A stretch of DNA of 64,000 bases from JAJRZX01 sp964407495 (GTDB lineage Bacteria; Desulfobacterota; GWC2-55-46; JADFVP01). The first letter of the stretch is position 1. Each line of letters begins with the position of its first letter. The DNA is taken from contig CAYOVP010000004.1 of NCBI GenBank assembly GCA_964407495.1, forward strand, positions 1 through 64,000. The letters are read 5' to 3'. The position numbers were made by a program, and so were the translations under genes. This document shows positions 1-9,517 of this stretch, piece by piece. The notes beneath the pieces were generated by a model. It was not told the DNA's origin. It saw only the letters and a program-made list of their open reading frames with translations, and searched no databases.

Positions 1-5
1 CACAA

Positions 6-40
6 AAAAAGCCCCAGGGCCTCTGGCCCTGGGGCTTTTT
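6..40 (-). terminator. Rho-independent terminator of the gsp operon
   Basis: Perfect 16-bp inverted repeat (left arm 6-21, loop TCT at 22-24, right arm 25-40) with a GC-rich core and an A tract on one side and a T tract on the other. It begins two bases after the gspF stop codon, so on the minus strand it ends the long secretion operon. The symmetric A/T tracts mean it could also work on the plus strand. Confidence 0.9.
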
Positions 41-41
41 A

Positions 42-1256
42 CTATCTTACTATCTGGTTGAGTTCGAAGATGGGTAGGAGTATGGCGAGCACTATAAAAC
101 CCACTGCCGCGCCCATGACGAGGATGAGTATGGGCTCGAGGAGGGCAAGACCCCGCTCCACGGAAGTATTGAACTCGCGCTCATAGGACTCGGCAACCTT
201 GAGAAACATCTCCGGCAACTGCCCGCTCTTCTCGCCGATGCTCGTCATGTACACCACCATGCCCGGCATAACGCCCGAGGCAGCAAAACTCTTGGATAGT
301 TCCCCACCCTCGGTCACATCTCTGGCCGCCTTCTCAAAGACCTTCTTAAAGAGCGTATGGTTCAGGACGCGCCCCGTCATCTCGAGGGCCGAAAGGAGCG
401 GCACCCCGCCCTCGAGAAGGCTGCCAAGGGTGCGCGCCATGGTAGAGTAGTAGAACTTACTCACAATCCTGCCCACAACAGGTAGCCTCAGGACCAGTCT
501 GTCGCTAAAGGCCTTGCCCGCCGGCGTCCTGGTGAGGCGCCTGAGGACAAAGGGAAGCGCCGCCACCAACACGAGGACGATCGGCCAGAAACGCCGAAGA
601 AAGGACGTGAACCACAGGAGGACCACCGTGATAAAGGGCAGGGCTGTCTTCGTATCCTCGAAGATGGTGGTAATCTTTGGTATGACGAATATGAGGAGAA
701 ATGAGAGCACGCCTGCACCGACAATGGTCATTAGCGTGGGGTATATGAGCGCTGTCTTAACCTTCTCATAGACCCTCTCGCGTGCCTCGAGGTACTCGGC
801 GAGCCTGGCCATGACGCTCTCGAGTCTGCCCGTCTCCTCGCCAGCCTCCACCATACTGCAGTACATCTGCGGAAAGACACCGCCCTGTGCCTCCAGGGCC
901 CTGGCAAGGGAACTCCCGCCAGCAAGCCTCTCCTTCACATCTACGAGGCTGCTACAGAGCGGCGACTTGTCCATCTCCTTTACGAGAATATCGAGAGACT
1001 CGTGGAGAGAGGCGCCCGAAGAAAGGAGCGTGGACAACTGGCGCGACATGGAGGCGAGTTCGAGGGACGACCCCTTGGGGAGGAGCGCCTTGAGCCAGGC
1101 CAGAAGGCTCCGCCCCTTTTCCTCCATGGAAAGATCATGGGGAAAGAGGCCTTCCTTCCTGAGCCTTGCCGCGGCATCCTTTACCCCTGCAGCCTCTATG
1201 GTGCCGCTCACTTCCTTGCCAACGCTGTCATAGGCCCTGTAATTGAATATGGGCAT
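42..1256 (-). CDS. gspF: Type II secretion inner-membrane platform protein GspF
   Basis: 404 residues, normal for GspF. It has two homologous T2SSF helical cytoplasmic domains (about 65-190 and 265-390), each followed by membrane segments, near residues 170-190, 215-235 and 375-398. The N-terminal motif FNYRAYDSVGKEVSGTIEA is the typical GspF/PilC start. In the family it is the membrane platform that couples the GspE ATPase to pseudopilus assembly. It is the last gene of the operon, 12 nt after gspE, and is followed at once by a strong terminator. Assignment to GspF rather than PilC rests on the surrounding gsp genes. Confidence 0.96.
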   Translation of the reverse strand: MPIFNYRAYDSVGKEVSGTIEAAGVKDAAARLRKEGLFPHDLSMEEKGRSLLAWLKALLPKGSSLELASMSRQLSTLLSSGASLHESLDILVKEMDKSPLCSSLVDVKERLAGGSSLARALEAQGGVFPQMYCSMVEAGEETGRLESVMARLAEYLEARERVYEKVKTALIYPTLMTIVGAGVLSFLLIFVIPKITTIFEDTKTALPFITVVLLWFTSFLRRFWPIVLVLVAALPFVLRRLTRTPAGKAFSDRLVLRLPVVGRIVSKFYYSTMARTLGSLLEGGVPLLSALEMTGRVLNHTLFKKVFEKAARDVTEGGELSKSFAASGVMPGMVVYMTSIGEKSGQLPEMFLKVAESYEREFNTSVERGLALLEPILILVMGAAVGFIVLAILLPIFELNQIVR

Positions 1257-1268
1257 GACCCCCTCACC

Positions 1269-2855
1269 TCACTCGAAGTGCGTAACACGCACGACTTCTT
1301 CAAGGCTCGTCACCCCGGAACGCACCTTCTCGAATCCATCGTCACGGAGAGTCCTTGTACCCTTTCGTGCAAGATAGGCCCGAAGCGTAACAGCGTCCGA
1401 GTCCTTGAGAATCACGGAGCGCAACCCCTGGTCTATGACCATGAACTCGAAGATACCGGTCTGGCCATGAAAACCGGTCCTGAAACACTTCTCGCACCCC
1501 CTGGGACGCCAGAGCCTCTCCGGCGGGTTCTCGCCGAAGAGGGCCCTTTCCTCCTCCGTTGGGGTGTAGGCCTCCCTGCACTCGCGGCAGAGCGTTCGAA
1601 CGAGCCTCTGCGAGATGGCGGCCACCAGGGACGAGGCCACGAGAAACCTCTCCACCCCCATGTCAACGAGCCTCGTAACCGCAGTCGGTGCGTCATTGGT
1701 ATGCAGGGTCGAGAGCACCAGGTGGCCTGTCATGGAGGCCTGCACAGCCATCTCGGCTGTCTCATAGTCGCGTATCTCGCCCACCATGATAACGTCAGGG
1801 TCTTGTCTCAGTATGGAGCGAAGCCCGGCGGCAAAGGTAAGGTCAATCTTGGGGTTCACCTGTATCTGCCCTATGCCCTGTATCTGGTACTCCACAGGGT
1901 CTTCCACGGTGATGATGTTCCGTTCCTTGCTATTGATGCTGTTGATGAAGGCATAGAGGCTCGTAGTCTTCCCGGAGCCCGTGGGGCCCGTGACGAGTAT
2001 GATGCCGTTGTTTATGGATAGGAGGCGTTCTATCTCGCCTATCCTCTCCTCGTCGAGACCAAGCCCCGAGAGGGTCACGAGGCCGAACTTCCTGTCAAGG
2101 AGCCTCATGACAACGCGCTCGCCAAAGGCCGTGGGCACGATGGATACGCGGACGTCTATGTCCTTTCCGGCAACAAGGAGCCGTATCCTCCCGTCCTGCG
2201 GGAGTCTCTTCTCCGCGATATTCAGACCAGCCATTATCTTCACCCTCGAGACCAAGGCCTCCTGTATGACCCGCGGCGGCGATAAGACTGGGTACAGGAC
2301 CCCGTCTATCCTGAATCGAACGTCTATCTTCTTCTCAAAGGGCTCTATGTGGATGTCACTGGCCCTCTCCTTCACGGCCTGGGCAAGTACCGAGTTCAGG
2401 AGCCTGATAATCGGGGCCTCGTCATCGAGGTCCAGTAGATCCTTTGGCTCCTCCCACTGGCTCGCTATCTCGTCGAGGCTCTCTGCATGGAGTTCCTCCA
2501 TGACCTCGTTGGCCGAGCCCGAGAGTTTCTCGTAAAACCGGTTGGCAAGGCCGAGGATCTCTGCCTCTGGGGCAATGACAGGGGTTACTGGCATGGAGAA
2601 GAGCCGCGCCATGTCATCGAGGGCAAAGAGATAGGCAGGACCGGCAAGTGCGGCGGTCAGCCTTCCATTCTCTTTCTTCAGGGGAAGGGCCCTGTTTGTC
2701 TTCACAAAACCTATGGGGAGTTGTTCGAGGAAAAAGGGGTCCACATCGGCCTCATCGAGCCCCTCTCTGTACTCTATGCCGTACTTCTTGGAGAGCCGCT
2801 CCTCTGCGGTCATATCCTCAGGCCTCTTTTCTTCCTCTGCTCCTCTTACGGTCAT
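1269..2855 (-). CDS. gspE: Type II secretion ATPase GspE
   Basis: 528-residue secretion ATPase. It has an N-terminal T2SSE_N-type domain (about 45-150), then the RecA-like ATPase with Walker A GPTGSGKTTSL near residue 288, Asp/His box regions, and a four-cysteine zinc motif (CREC near 421 and CEKC near 453). The tetracysteine element is characteristic of GspE/PilB. It drives pseudopilus assembly from the cytoplasmic face through GspL and GspF. The ATG has a GGGAG ribosome-binding site 5 nt upstream. It lies between gspD and gspF with short gaps, consistent with one transcript. Confidence 0.96.
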   Translation of the reverse strand: MTVRGAEEEKRPEDMTAEERLSKKYGIEYREGLDEADVDPFFLEQLPIGFVKTNRALPLKKENGRLTAALAGPAYLFALDDMARLFSMPVTPVIAPEAEILGLANRFYEKLSGSANEVMEELHAESLDEIASQWEEPKDLLDLDDEAPIIRLLNSVLAQAVKERASDIHIEPFEKKIDVRFRIDGVLYPVLSPPRVIQEALVSRVKIMAGLNIAEKRLPQDGRIRLLVAGKDIDVRVSIVPTAFGERVVMRLLDRKFGLVTLSGLGLDEERIGEIERLLSINNGIILVTGPTGSGKTTSLYAFINSINSKERNIITVEDPVEYQIQGIGQIQVNPKIDLTFAAGLRSILRQDPDVIMVGEIRDYETAEMAVQASMTGHLVLSTLHTNDAPTAVTRLVDMGVERFLVASSLVAAISQRLVRTLCRECREAYTPTEEERALFGENPPERLWRPRGCEKCFRTGFHGQTGIFEFMVIDQGLRSVILKDSDAVTLRAYLARKGTRTLRDDGFEKVRSGVTSLEEVVRVTHFE

Positions 2856-2889
2856 CTATACTCCCTGCAAAGGGCCTCCCAGGCCCCTC

Positions 2890-4911
2890 CTACTTCTCTG
2901 CCCCGGCACCAGGTTTACCGCCAGCCCCGTCTTTCTTCCCTGCCACAGGCGCTCCCATGGAGGCCCTCCTGAACTCGGCATCTTTCTTGTTCTTGAGATC
3001 CCTCAGCGCCTCGGCGTCACGAACGATGGTCGGTGTGAGGTAGACAAGGAGGTTGGTCTTTTCCTTCTTCTCAGAATGGGACTTGAATAGCCATCCAAGG
3101 ATAGGTATCTTGCTGAGTACGGGTACGCGTGTCTTGCTCTTCACTACCTTGTCCTGGATGAGCCCGCCTATGACAATGGTCTGCCTGTCCTTCACCACCA
3201 CCGTGGTCTTTGCCGAGCGCTTGGACGTAATGATGTCAGAGGCGCCTACGCCCCCTGTCTGCGTAGTGGGCGTAACCGATGAAATCTCCTGGTAGATATC
3301 GAGTTTTATGTAATCACCCTTGCTTATCTGTGGTTTTATCTTGAGTGTGACGCCCACGTCCTTTCTCTCGATGGACTGGAGTATGGGCTGGTCTGCCGTG
3401 GTGGTGGCACGTTCGAGGGAACTCAGGAATGGCACGTTCTCGCCCACAACTATCTCGGCCTCCTGGTTGTCTGAAGTGAGTATCTGCGGCGTACTCAAGA
3501 CATTTACAACGTCTTTAAAGTCCGAGAGGCTGAATAGCACGGAGAACCCCGGTGCCCCGAGATTCACTACAGTACCGTCTGGCTGGGTAACGGAAAAGTC
3601 GAAGAAGTTGGCAAGCCCTCCAATGCTGAAACCCGAGAGACCGTCCACTATGTTGGCCATGGTGGCGGAATCCACGGTGCCAAATCCGCCGATGGTTACG
3701 GGCTTGCCGTTCTGCTGTGCCGCAAGGCGCCACTTCGTGCCCAGGTCCTTGGCCTTGTCCACCGATACCTCCACGATCATGGCCTCTACGTACACCTGGA
3801 GCGGGCGCCTGTCGAGTTGCTTTATGACCTTCACGAGGGCATTGTAATCATCTGGCTGGGCCATGATGATGAGCGAGTTTGTGTCCACGTCTGGGGTGAT
3901 TACTATGGGGTTCTTGAACCGCGAGGCAACCCTCAGCGGCATAGCGGCCTTGCCCTTTCCCGCAATGCTGGTCTTTGCCGGTTCAGCGCTGACTATTTTA
4001 TCGAGGGTCTTTGCAAGGTCCTCGGCATCGGCGTTCTCCAGGTAATAGACGTTTATCATGGAGGCCGCCTCCGAGGGCTTGACGTCGAGCATGGCGATTA
4101 TCTCTTTCTGTCTCTCGCGCTCGGCCTCGTTGCCAAAGATGATGACCCCGTTCAGGCGCTCTGCGGCTATGGGGAGCTTTCTCTGTGCCACGGCCTGCGC
4201 CATGGGCTGATGCCCAGGCCCCATAGCCGAGGTTCCGCCCCCTGGGCCTGCCTCGTACTTTCGGAGCATCTCCACCATGTCCTTTGCCATGGAGTTCTTG
4301 AGGAGTACCAGTTCCGATGGACGCGTGGCAGACTTGACGTCCAGGTAACCCACCACCTTCAGGACCTTGTCCACGTTACGGGCCGTGTCGAGCACAAGGA
4401 GCGAGTTGGATGTGCCAAAGGCCGCGATGTAGCCCTGCCGGGAGACAAGGGGCGTAAGGACGGGCAGTATTTCACGCGGGGCGAGGTAATCGAGGGGTAT
4501 GAGCCTTGCCATGTACATCTCGTTGGCACGTGCCGGGCGCTTCTTGCCGCGGGATACCTTGATGGGGTCCTGCTTTACCATGGAAAGGGGCGAGATGCGG
4601 TAGGCGCTCCCAGTGTTTACCACGGCAAAGCCCTTGAGTTCGAGTACAGAGGTAAAGAGGTCGAAGGCCTCTGCCTTTGAGAGCGACCTGGGGGCTATTA
4701 TGGTTATCTTTCCCTTGAGTTTGTCGTCATAGATGAAGTTCCTGCCCGTAGTCTCGCTGATGAACCTCACCACTGTGCTTATCTCCACGTCATGAAAATT
4801 CATGGAGATGCCTGTAGCCCTTGGAGAGGCCACTGCGGCGCGCCCCGGCCAGGCCCATGCAAGAGAGATCAGTAGCAGATACAAGACAACCGCTCTTCCT
4901 GGAGTTTTCAT
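2890..4911 (-). CDS. gspD: Type II secretion outer-membrane secretin GspD
   Basis: 673 residues with a signal peptide (about 1-28, ending AAVA). The N0 domain contains MNFHDVEISTVVRFISETTG, followed by N1, N2 and N3 repeat domains. The C-terminal secretin domain carries VLSTPQILTSDNQEAEIVVG and the conserved VPVLSKIPILGWLF region near 610. It forms the multimeric outer-membrane channel. The tail after the secretin domain is Gly/Ala/Lys-rich with no clear S-domain, and no GspS pilotin is seen, so how it is targeted is unclear. The start has GAGGG 6 nt upstream. It follows gspC by 11 nt. Confidence 0.97.
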   Translation of the reverse strand: MKTPGRAVVLYLLLISLAWAWPGRAAVASPRATGISMNFHDVEISTVVRFISETTGRNFIYDDKLKGKITIIAPRSLSKAEAFDLFTSVLELKGFAVVNTGSAYRISPLSMVKQDPIKVSRGKKRPARANEMYMARLIPLDYLAPREILPVLTPLVSRQGYIAAFGTSNSLLVLDTARNVDKVLKVVGYLDVKSATRPSELVLLKNSMAKDMVEMLRKYEAGPGGGTSAMGPGHQPMAQAVAQRKLPIAAERLNGVIIFGNEAERERQKEIIAMLDVKPSEAASMINVYYLENADAEDLAKTLDKIVSAEPAKTSIAGKGKAAMPLRVASRFKNPIVITPDVDTNSLIIMAQPDDYNALVKVIKQLDRRPLQVYVEAMIVEVSVDKAKDLGTKWRLAAQQNGKPVTIGGFGTVDSATMANIVDGLSGFSIGGLANFFDFSVTQPDGTVVNLGAPGFSVLFSLSDFKDVVNVLSTPQILTSDNQEAEIVVGENVPFLSSLERATTTADQPILQSIERKDVGVTLKIKPQISKGDYIKLDIYQEISSVTPTTQTGGVGASDIITSKRSAKTTVVVKDRQTIVIGGLIQDKVVKSKTRVPVLSKIPILGWLFKSHSEKKEKTNLLVYLTPTIVRDAEALRDLKNKKDAEFRRASMGAPVAGKKDGAGGKPGAGAEK

Positions 4912-4922
4912 GTAAGCCCTCT

Positions 4923-5936
4923 TTACCTTATCTCGTATTTGAAGGTCCTGGGACTGCCTCGTCTAAGCAGGTCCACCTTTACGTCTGTCTCGCCCTTTAG
5001 GCCCTTCATGAGGCTCATGGCCTTCTCCGGCGCATCTATGGCATAATCATTCACCCGGAGGATTATATCACCACTTCGCAGGCCCATACCAAAAAATATC
5101 CCATAGGGCCTTACCTGGCTGAGCATGAAGCCCTTTACGACACCACCCTCGTGGTAGGGTATGAACCTGGCCTCAGAGAGGACCCTGCTCGAATCCTTCA
5201 GCGCCTCGTCAAGGGCCCTCCTGTCCACGAGCCACCTGTCCGAGCCAAGGGGCTTTGCAAGGCGGCTTACAGGCCTGCCCGTAAAGGGATTGAGGCCGCC
5301 GGCCCTGCCTCCAGGGCCAAGGAGCGAACCCGGTCCGTGAAGCATGCCAAACCCAGGGCCTGCGCCACCCCCGCCTCTGACCATGGCCCGCTCCTTGTCC
5401 GTAAGTTCCATGGAAAAGACGATCTTTTTACCTCCGCTATCCACTACTGCCTTGTACTTCTCAACAGAATCGAGGACACCCACATTGAAGACCTTTGCTC
5501 CGCGCCGGATGACCTCTTCCCTGCCCGAGGCCTTGTCCCTGAAGACGGCGAAGTCGTTGCCACCCCGGCCTACGACTGTGCCAAGAAGCATAAGACCAGA
5601 GGCGCTGGCCGTGGCGGCACGAGAAGAGGCGGCAGTGCCACCAATAGGGCCTGTGCCGAGTTGGGTAAGGGGGGTCTTGACGCCAAGGAGACCGCTACTG
5701 CCGATTACCGCATAATCGCTGAAGGAGGGCCGCCTTCCCACGCTCCCCCTCCCGGGCGCCACCATTGCACCCTGCGGAGCCGAAGCCACGGTGGAGACCT
5801 TCGCCCTTTCGCCAACCACCTCGCGGACGAGGAGCCCCAGGGCCGTGACGGCAACGACGGCAAGGAGGATGTTGAGCCAACCTATGACGTTGACCTCTCC
5901 CAGTGGGGTCCCTCCCTCTATCAACCTTCTCATCAT
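4923..5936 (-). CDS. gspC: Type II secretion protein GspC with C-terminal PDZ domain
   Basis: 337 residues. A single membrane segment lies near 17-40, followed by a periplasmic homology region (motif LLGTVVGRGGNDFAVFRDK near 115) and a C-terminal PDZ domain (about 265-337) with the GMGLRSGDIILRVND pattern. In the family GspC links the inner-membrane platform to the secretin and the PDZ part may help select substrate. A Gly-rich linker (about 185-215) separates the homology region from the rest. A GGAGG site lies 10 nt before the ATG. It sits between gspM and gspD, which is not the usual place for gspC. Confidence 0.9.
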   Translation of the reverse strand: MMRRLIEGGTPLGEVNVIGWLNILLAVVAVTALGLLVREVVGERAKVSTVASAPQGAMVAPGRGSVGRRPSFSDYAVIGSSGLLGVKTPLTQLGTGPIGGTAASSRAATASASGLMLLGTVVGRGGNDFAVFRDKASGREEVIRRGAKVFNVGVLDSVEKYKAVVDSGGKKIVFSMELTDKERAMVRGGGGAGPGFGMLHGPGSLLGPGGRAGGLNPFTGRPVSRLAKPLGSDRWLVDRRALDEALKDSSRVLSEARFIPYHEGGVVKGFMLSQVRPYGIFFGMGLRSGDIILRVNDYAIDAPEKAMSLMKGLKGETDVKVDLLRRGSPRTFKYEIR

Positions 5937-5952
5937 GGCAGAACCAGCCTCC

Positions 5953-6489
5953 TCAGGCCTCGGTGCGGCGCACCAGGAGGACCTTCATCACGCAGTCCAT
6001 CTCCTTGTTATTCTCAAAGCCTGTCTCGAGTTCCAGGTCTTTTACGAGTAGAAGGCCGGGATATCTATCTATCTCGTAGACGAGGTTTACGAACTCGTTG
6101 AGCGTCAGGCCCTTTAGCGATACCTCCACACCGCGTATCTCGTAGCCGTCCTCGAGGGTCTCTTCCACTTCCTTGAATGAACTTATCTTCTTCTTTATAC
6201 CAAGGGCCGAGCCTATCTCCTCGACTACGGTCACTGGCGAGGCCGCGCCGCCGGCTCGAACGAGCCTCGCCTTCAGGGGCTGAAGAACCTGCCTCCTGCC
6301 CTCGTATCTCTTCATCAGGGCCGTAAACTCGGTCAAGCGCCTCGTACTTGCCCTGAGTTCAGACTTGGCCGAGGTTACATAACCATAGGACCCGGCCATG
6401 AATATTATGAGGAGGACGATTACCAGTCCCGCTTTCAGGTAAAGTACCTGTAGTGGGGATAACCTCTCGCCTATCCTGCCTCTGGCCAT
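5953..6489 (-). CDS. gspM: Type II secretion GspM-like (PilO-type) protein
   Basis: 178 residues with a short cytoplasmic tail, one membrane segment (about 18-40), a coiled region and a periplasmic ferredoxin-like half (about 85-178) with the SLKGLTLNEFVNLVYEID pattern typical of GspM/PilO. It would pair with GspL to stabilise the platform. Sequence identity in this family is low, so the call rests on architecture and position between gspL and gspC. The start is well supported: AAGGAG lies 7 nt before the ATG. A 105-nt gap separates it from gspL. Confidence 0.8.
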   Translation of the reverse strand: MARGRIGERLSPLQVLYLKAGLVIVLLIIFMAGSYGYVTSAKSELRASTRRLTEFTALMKRYEGRRQVLQPLKARLVRAGGAASPVTVVEEIGSALGIKKKISSFKEVEETLEDGYEIRGVEVSLKGLTLNEFVNLVYEIDRYPGLLLVKDLELETGFENNKEMDCVMKVLLVRRTEA

Positions 6490-6594
6490 GATACAACTCC
6501 TTATTAAAGACCGTGCCGAGGGCCCTGAAAAGATACCCCCCTTGGCTGTAAATCTCTTCTTTACAATGCCAGGGGCCCTGCGCCCGGGCCCGTC

Positions 6595-7914
6595 CTATTG
6601 ACCAAGAGGGCCGTTAGGGCCCTCGCCGATACCCATGGAGACAGAGAAGGTCACGCCTCCGCTTACGCTCGTCTTCACGTCCCCAAGTGCCACCTCGCCT
6701 GCATCCTTCAACTTCAGGAGCCCGTCCTTGAACTTCACCGCGTTCTCGAATGATGCGGCCCTGCCCTTTGCGCTCACCCTCGTACTGCTCATGGAGATCT
6801 CATAAAGAGAGACACCTGCGCTGGCCGCAGGCCCTGCAAGACGCTTCATCACGCCAAGTACGTCTACACCCATCCCCAGGAGCGCCATATCACCGGTCTG
6901 CTCCTTCATCTTCACCTCCAAACTGTAGAGAGGGGCACGTACTGTCTTGTCCCGGGGGAAGGCCCTCTTGTACGAAGCCATTATCTCCCCTTTCATGGCC
7001 GCGGCCCTCTCCTTCAGGCTACTCGACCGCACATATACGAACCCTCCCCAGAGCACGGCGATGGCCACCGCGAGGACCATGGTAATCTTGAGACCCTTCT
7101 TGCCCCTCTCTATGACGCTGGTATCGGCGAACTCTCCCTTTCTGAAGTTTGGCGCCTCTGCTATGCCTCCACCGCGTATCTGCAACTTCATGGCCTGGAG
7201 GCCAGTAAACCTCTCATCGAGACCCCTGGCCTCGGAGGCATCGAGCCCCTCAGGCAGTACCTCGCTGGCCCTACCCCCTGCGCAGTAGAACGACCTGACT
7301 TCTATGCCCTCTTCCTCCATGGCGGCAAGGGCTATCTTCACATCATCCGCCGTCCTTACGGCCTTGTACAGGAGCGGGCCCCTGCCATTGGAGATGACAA
7401 TGGAATCCCTGTCTATGAGGGCCGCAGTCTCTTCGGCAGACTTTATGCCTCCAAGGAGCCCTCCCCTGGCAAAGAGAGAGGAACCCACCCAGGATGGTTC
7501 CACGCCAAGGTCCCTGAGCATGGCAATGTATTCGCCAAGCAGGGACTTCTCAACCCCCACGGCCAGCGTGGAGCCGTCGGCAAGGGGGACGGCGCCAAAG
7601 ACAAACTCTGATGTGTCTCGTACGAGGGTGTCCTCGAGTTCAAAGGGCAGGACCTCCTCTATTTTTTTCGTCTCCTTTATGGGAAGCCCCACCTTGCGCA
7701 TGGTGAGGGACTCGGGAGGCAGGCAGAGATATACCCGGGAAAATGACGCAAAACCAGAGGACTTAAGTCTACCGAGGACCTCCAGGAGGGCAGACTTCAG
7801 ATCATCGCCCAGGGAGGCCTCGAAGGATACCTCTGCCTCCTCCTTCCCGGGCGTAAGGCCAGAGGCCCGCACACTCTGCCTGCCCATATCTATTATGAGA
7901 ACCGGTCTTGCCAT
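6595..7914 (-). CDS. gspL: Type II secretion GspL-like (PilM-type) protein
   Basis: 439 residues. The N-terminal part (about 1-245) is an actin-like cytoplasmic domain (opening VLIIDMGRQSVRASGL), a membrane helix lies near 277-297, and a periplasmic domain follows. GspL recruits the GspE ATPase to the membrane. The PilM-like feature VLPFELEDTL near residue 88 supports the family. The start codon overlaps the gspK stop (TAATG), which suggests translational coupling. Confidence 0.85.
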   Translation of the reverse strand: MARPVLIIDMGRQSVRASGLTPGKEEAEVSFEASLGDDLKSALLEVLGRLKSSGFASFSRVYLCLPPESLTMRKVGLPIKETKKIEEVLPFELEDTLVRDTSEFVFGAVPLADGSTLAVGVEKSLLGEYIAMLRDLGVEPSWVGSSLFARGGLLGGIKSAEETAALIDRDSIVISNGRGPLLYKAVRTADDVKIALAAMEEEGIEVRSFYCAGGRASEVLPEGLDASEARGLDERFTGLQAMKLQIRGGGIAEAPNFRKGEFADTSVIERGKKGLKITMVLAVAIAVLWGGFVYVRSSSLKERAAAMKGEIMASYKRAFPRDKTVRAPLYSLEVKMKEQTGDMALLGMGVDVLGVMKRLAGPAASAGVSLYEISMSSTRVSAKGRAASFENAVKFKDGLLKLKDAGEVALGDVKTSVSGGVTFSVSMGIGEGPNGPLGQ

Positions 7915-8852
7915 TACCTCTGCCTGTAGTACAATGTCTGGCCCTTGTTATCGTCTTCCCTGAAGACCGCCTCTGCTACGCTACGGGCCCTTCCACGCCG
8001 GGCCCTGAGAAGGGCCCTGAAGGTACTGCTCTTTACCACGATCCTGCTCTGCAGGTTGAAGCCGATCTGCTCTAACCCGGATACCTTTCTTATCTCAGAG
8101 GTCTGCTGAAAGGGGCGCGTCTTCCTGTACGATATCACCCTATCGGCGAGTTCTGGTGTCATATCCTGTGATAAGGCCTCCAAGACCTCTCTTGGAGCTG
8201 TATTTATATTGACCTTGCCAGAGGAGTAGACGGTCACGAAATCTTCAAGCCTACTGACCTCGTCCCTGCCATAGCCCTTCACGAGATAGAGTTCCTCCAC
8301 GCTCGAAAGCGGCCTGCCGGCAGAACGGTACGGAGGGTCCTGGCGCTCGTAGTAATCCGCGTTCTCTGCGCCCTTGCTCCGTGGCGAGTCGTCGGCGTCT
8401 ATCCAGTCGGCAAGTGTGTCTGCAAGAGAGAGGGGCAGGCCGAGTTCATCAAGGAGCCTTACATACATATCATAAAACTCCTCGTTTATCTTCCCGTTCT
8501 TGTACACAATGGCATTGAGCGGGAGCCTTCCCGACTCATCGGCGAGCCTCACCTCAAGGACGCCGCCGCCGCTCTCGAACATATCCTTCTGCCAGGTCCT
8601 GCCGCCATCAAAGTAGGTGTAGCCCTTTTCGTTGATGCGCCGCGTCATGAGCCTGGCCACGCCTACACCGTCCCTTGCCAGCAACGAGGCGTTCTCATAG
8701 TCCCTGTACCCGGCCGTGGCAGAACTGTCCATATGCACGGAGAAGACTATCTCCGCGAGTATGCTCACGACGACTGCTGTGATGAGGAGCGTTACGATAA
8801 GGGCAACGCCCCTCTGGCCAAGACCTTCAAGGTGTCTGCCTGCCCTTGTCAT
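7914..8852 (-). CDS. gspK: Type II secretion minor pseudopilin GspK
   Basis: 312 residues. A short basic leader ends in Gly (GQRG) before the hydrophobic segment VALIVTLLITAVVVSILAE. Position +5 lacks the usual Glu, which is normal for GspK. The large periplasmic domain holds the helix-hairpin-helix-like region VNINTAPREVLEAL near 215. GspK caps the pseudopilus tip with GspI and GspJ. It overlaps gspJ by four bases (ATGA) and gspL by one base. Confidence 0.92.
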   Translation of the reverse strand: MTRAGRHLEGLGQRGVALIVTLLITAVVVSILAEIVFSVHMDSSATAGYRDYENASLLARDGVGVARLMTRRINEKGYTYFDGGRTWQKDMFESGGGVLEVRLADESGRLPLNAIVYKNGKINEEFYDMYVRLLDELGLPLSLADTLADWIDADDSPRSKGAENADYYERQDPPYRSAGRPLSSVEELYLVKGYGRDEVSRLEDFVTVYSSGKVNINTAPREVLEALSQDMTPELADRVISYRKTRPFQQTSEIRKVSGLEQIGFNLQSRIVVKSSTFRALLRARRGRARSVAEAVFREDDNKGQTLYYRQR

Positions 8853-9517
8853 CTTATCATGGTAAGCACTGTTGCGGTCAATCTGTTTACTCCCTCAAGG
8901 GCCTTTATGCCAATGGAGAGGCGTACGGCAAGGGGCGGGCCCTTGTGTTCAACGCCGTCCCAGGTCTTCACCCAGTGCTCACCATCGTAAAAGGAGATGT
9001 CGAGGCCCTCTATATCCTCCATGACTTCGGCGCGCACGCTCCTCTGGCCCGTATAGGGGTTCCAGGTCTGCCTGAAGAGGGTAATGCCCCTATCCGGCGT
9101 ATCCTCGGCAGTGTAACTGACGGCCTCGAGGTCGCCCGAGGGACTGCGCCCTGCCGGGTAGGCATAGTAGGTGAAAGAGAGGGAACCCATTGGCCTGGAA
9201 GTGTCCTCACCGCCGCGGCCCTGCCAGAGTGTGCGCGGGTCTGAGGACTTCATGTATGAAGAGCGAACCTCCTTCTCGAAGAGGGCAGAGAACCGGCGAA
9301 AGGCGTGGAGCCTATCCATCTGGGCCTCTACGACCTCGCGCGTACCAAGGACATTGAAGAGGGTCGTGTAAATGGCAACTATGAGGACAGCGAGTATGGC
9401 GACTGCCACGAGGAGTTCTATGAGGGTAAAACCCGCCCCCTCGTGGGATACTGGCGCCACTGCTTTACCGGGCCTTCTGCAACCCGGGCCTTTCTTTACC
9501 CCACTTTTCTTGTCCAT
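8849..9517 (-). CDS. gspJ: Type II secretion minor pseudopilin GspJ
   Basis: 222 residues with a prepilin signature EGAGFTLIELLVAVAILAV (cleavage after Gly-29, Glu at +5). The leader of 29 residues is longer than usual, so the true start may be downstream; the only Shine-Dalgarno-like sequence (AGGAG) lies about 13 nt before this ATG. The C-terminal half contains the LDISFYDGEHWVKTWD pattern typical of GspJ. It forms the pseudopilus tip complex with GspI and GspK. A 327-nt gap separates it from gspI, unlike the rest of the operon. Confidence 0.9.
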   Translation of the reverse strand: MDKKSGVKKGPGCRRPGKAVAPVSHEGAGFTLIELLVAVAILAVLIVAIYTTLFNVLGTREVVEAQMDRLHAFRRFSALFEKEVRSSYMKSSDPRTLWQGRGGEDTSRPMGSLSFTYYAYPAGRSPSGDLEAVSYTAEDTPDRGITLFRQTWNPYTGQRSVRAEVMEDIEGLDISFYDGEHWVKTWDGVEHKGPPLAVRLSIGIKALEGVNRLTATVLTMIR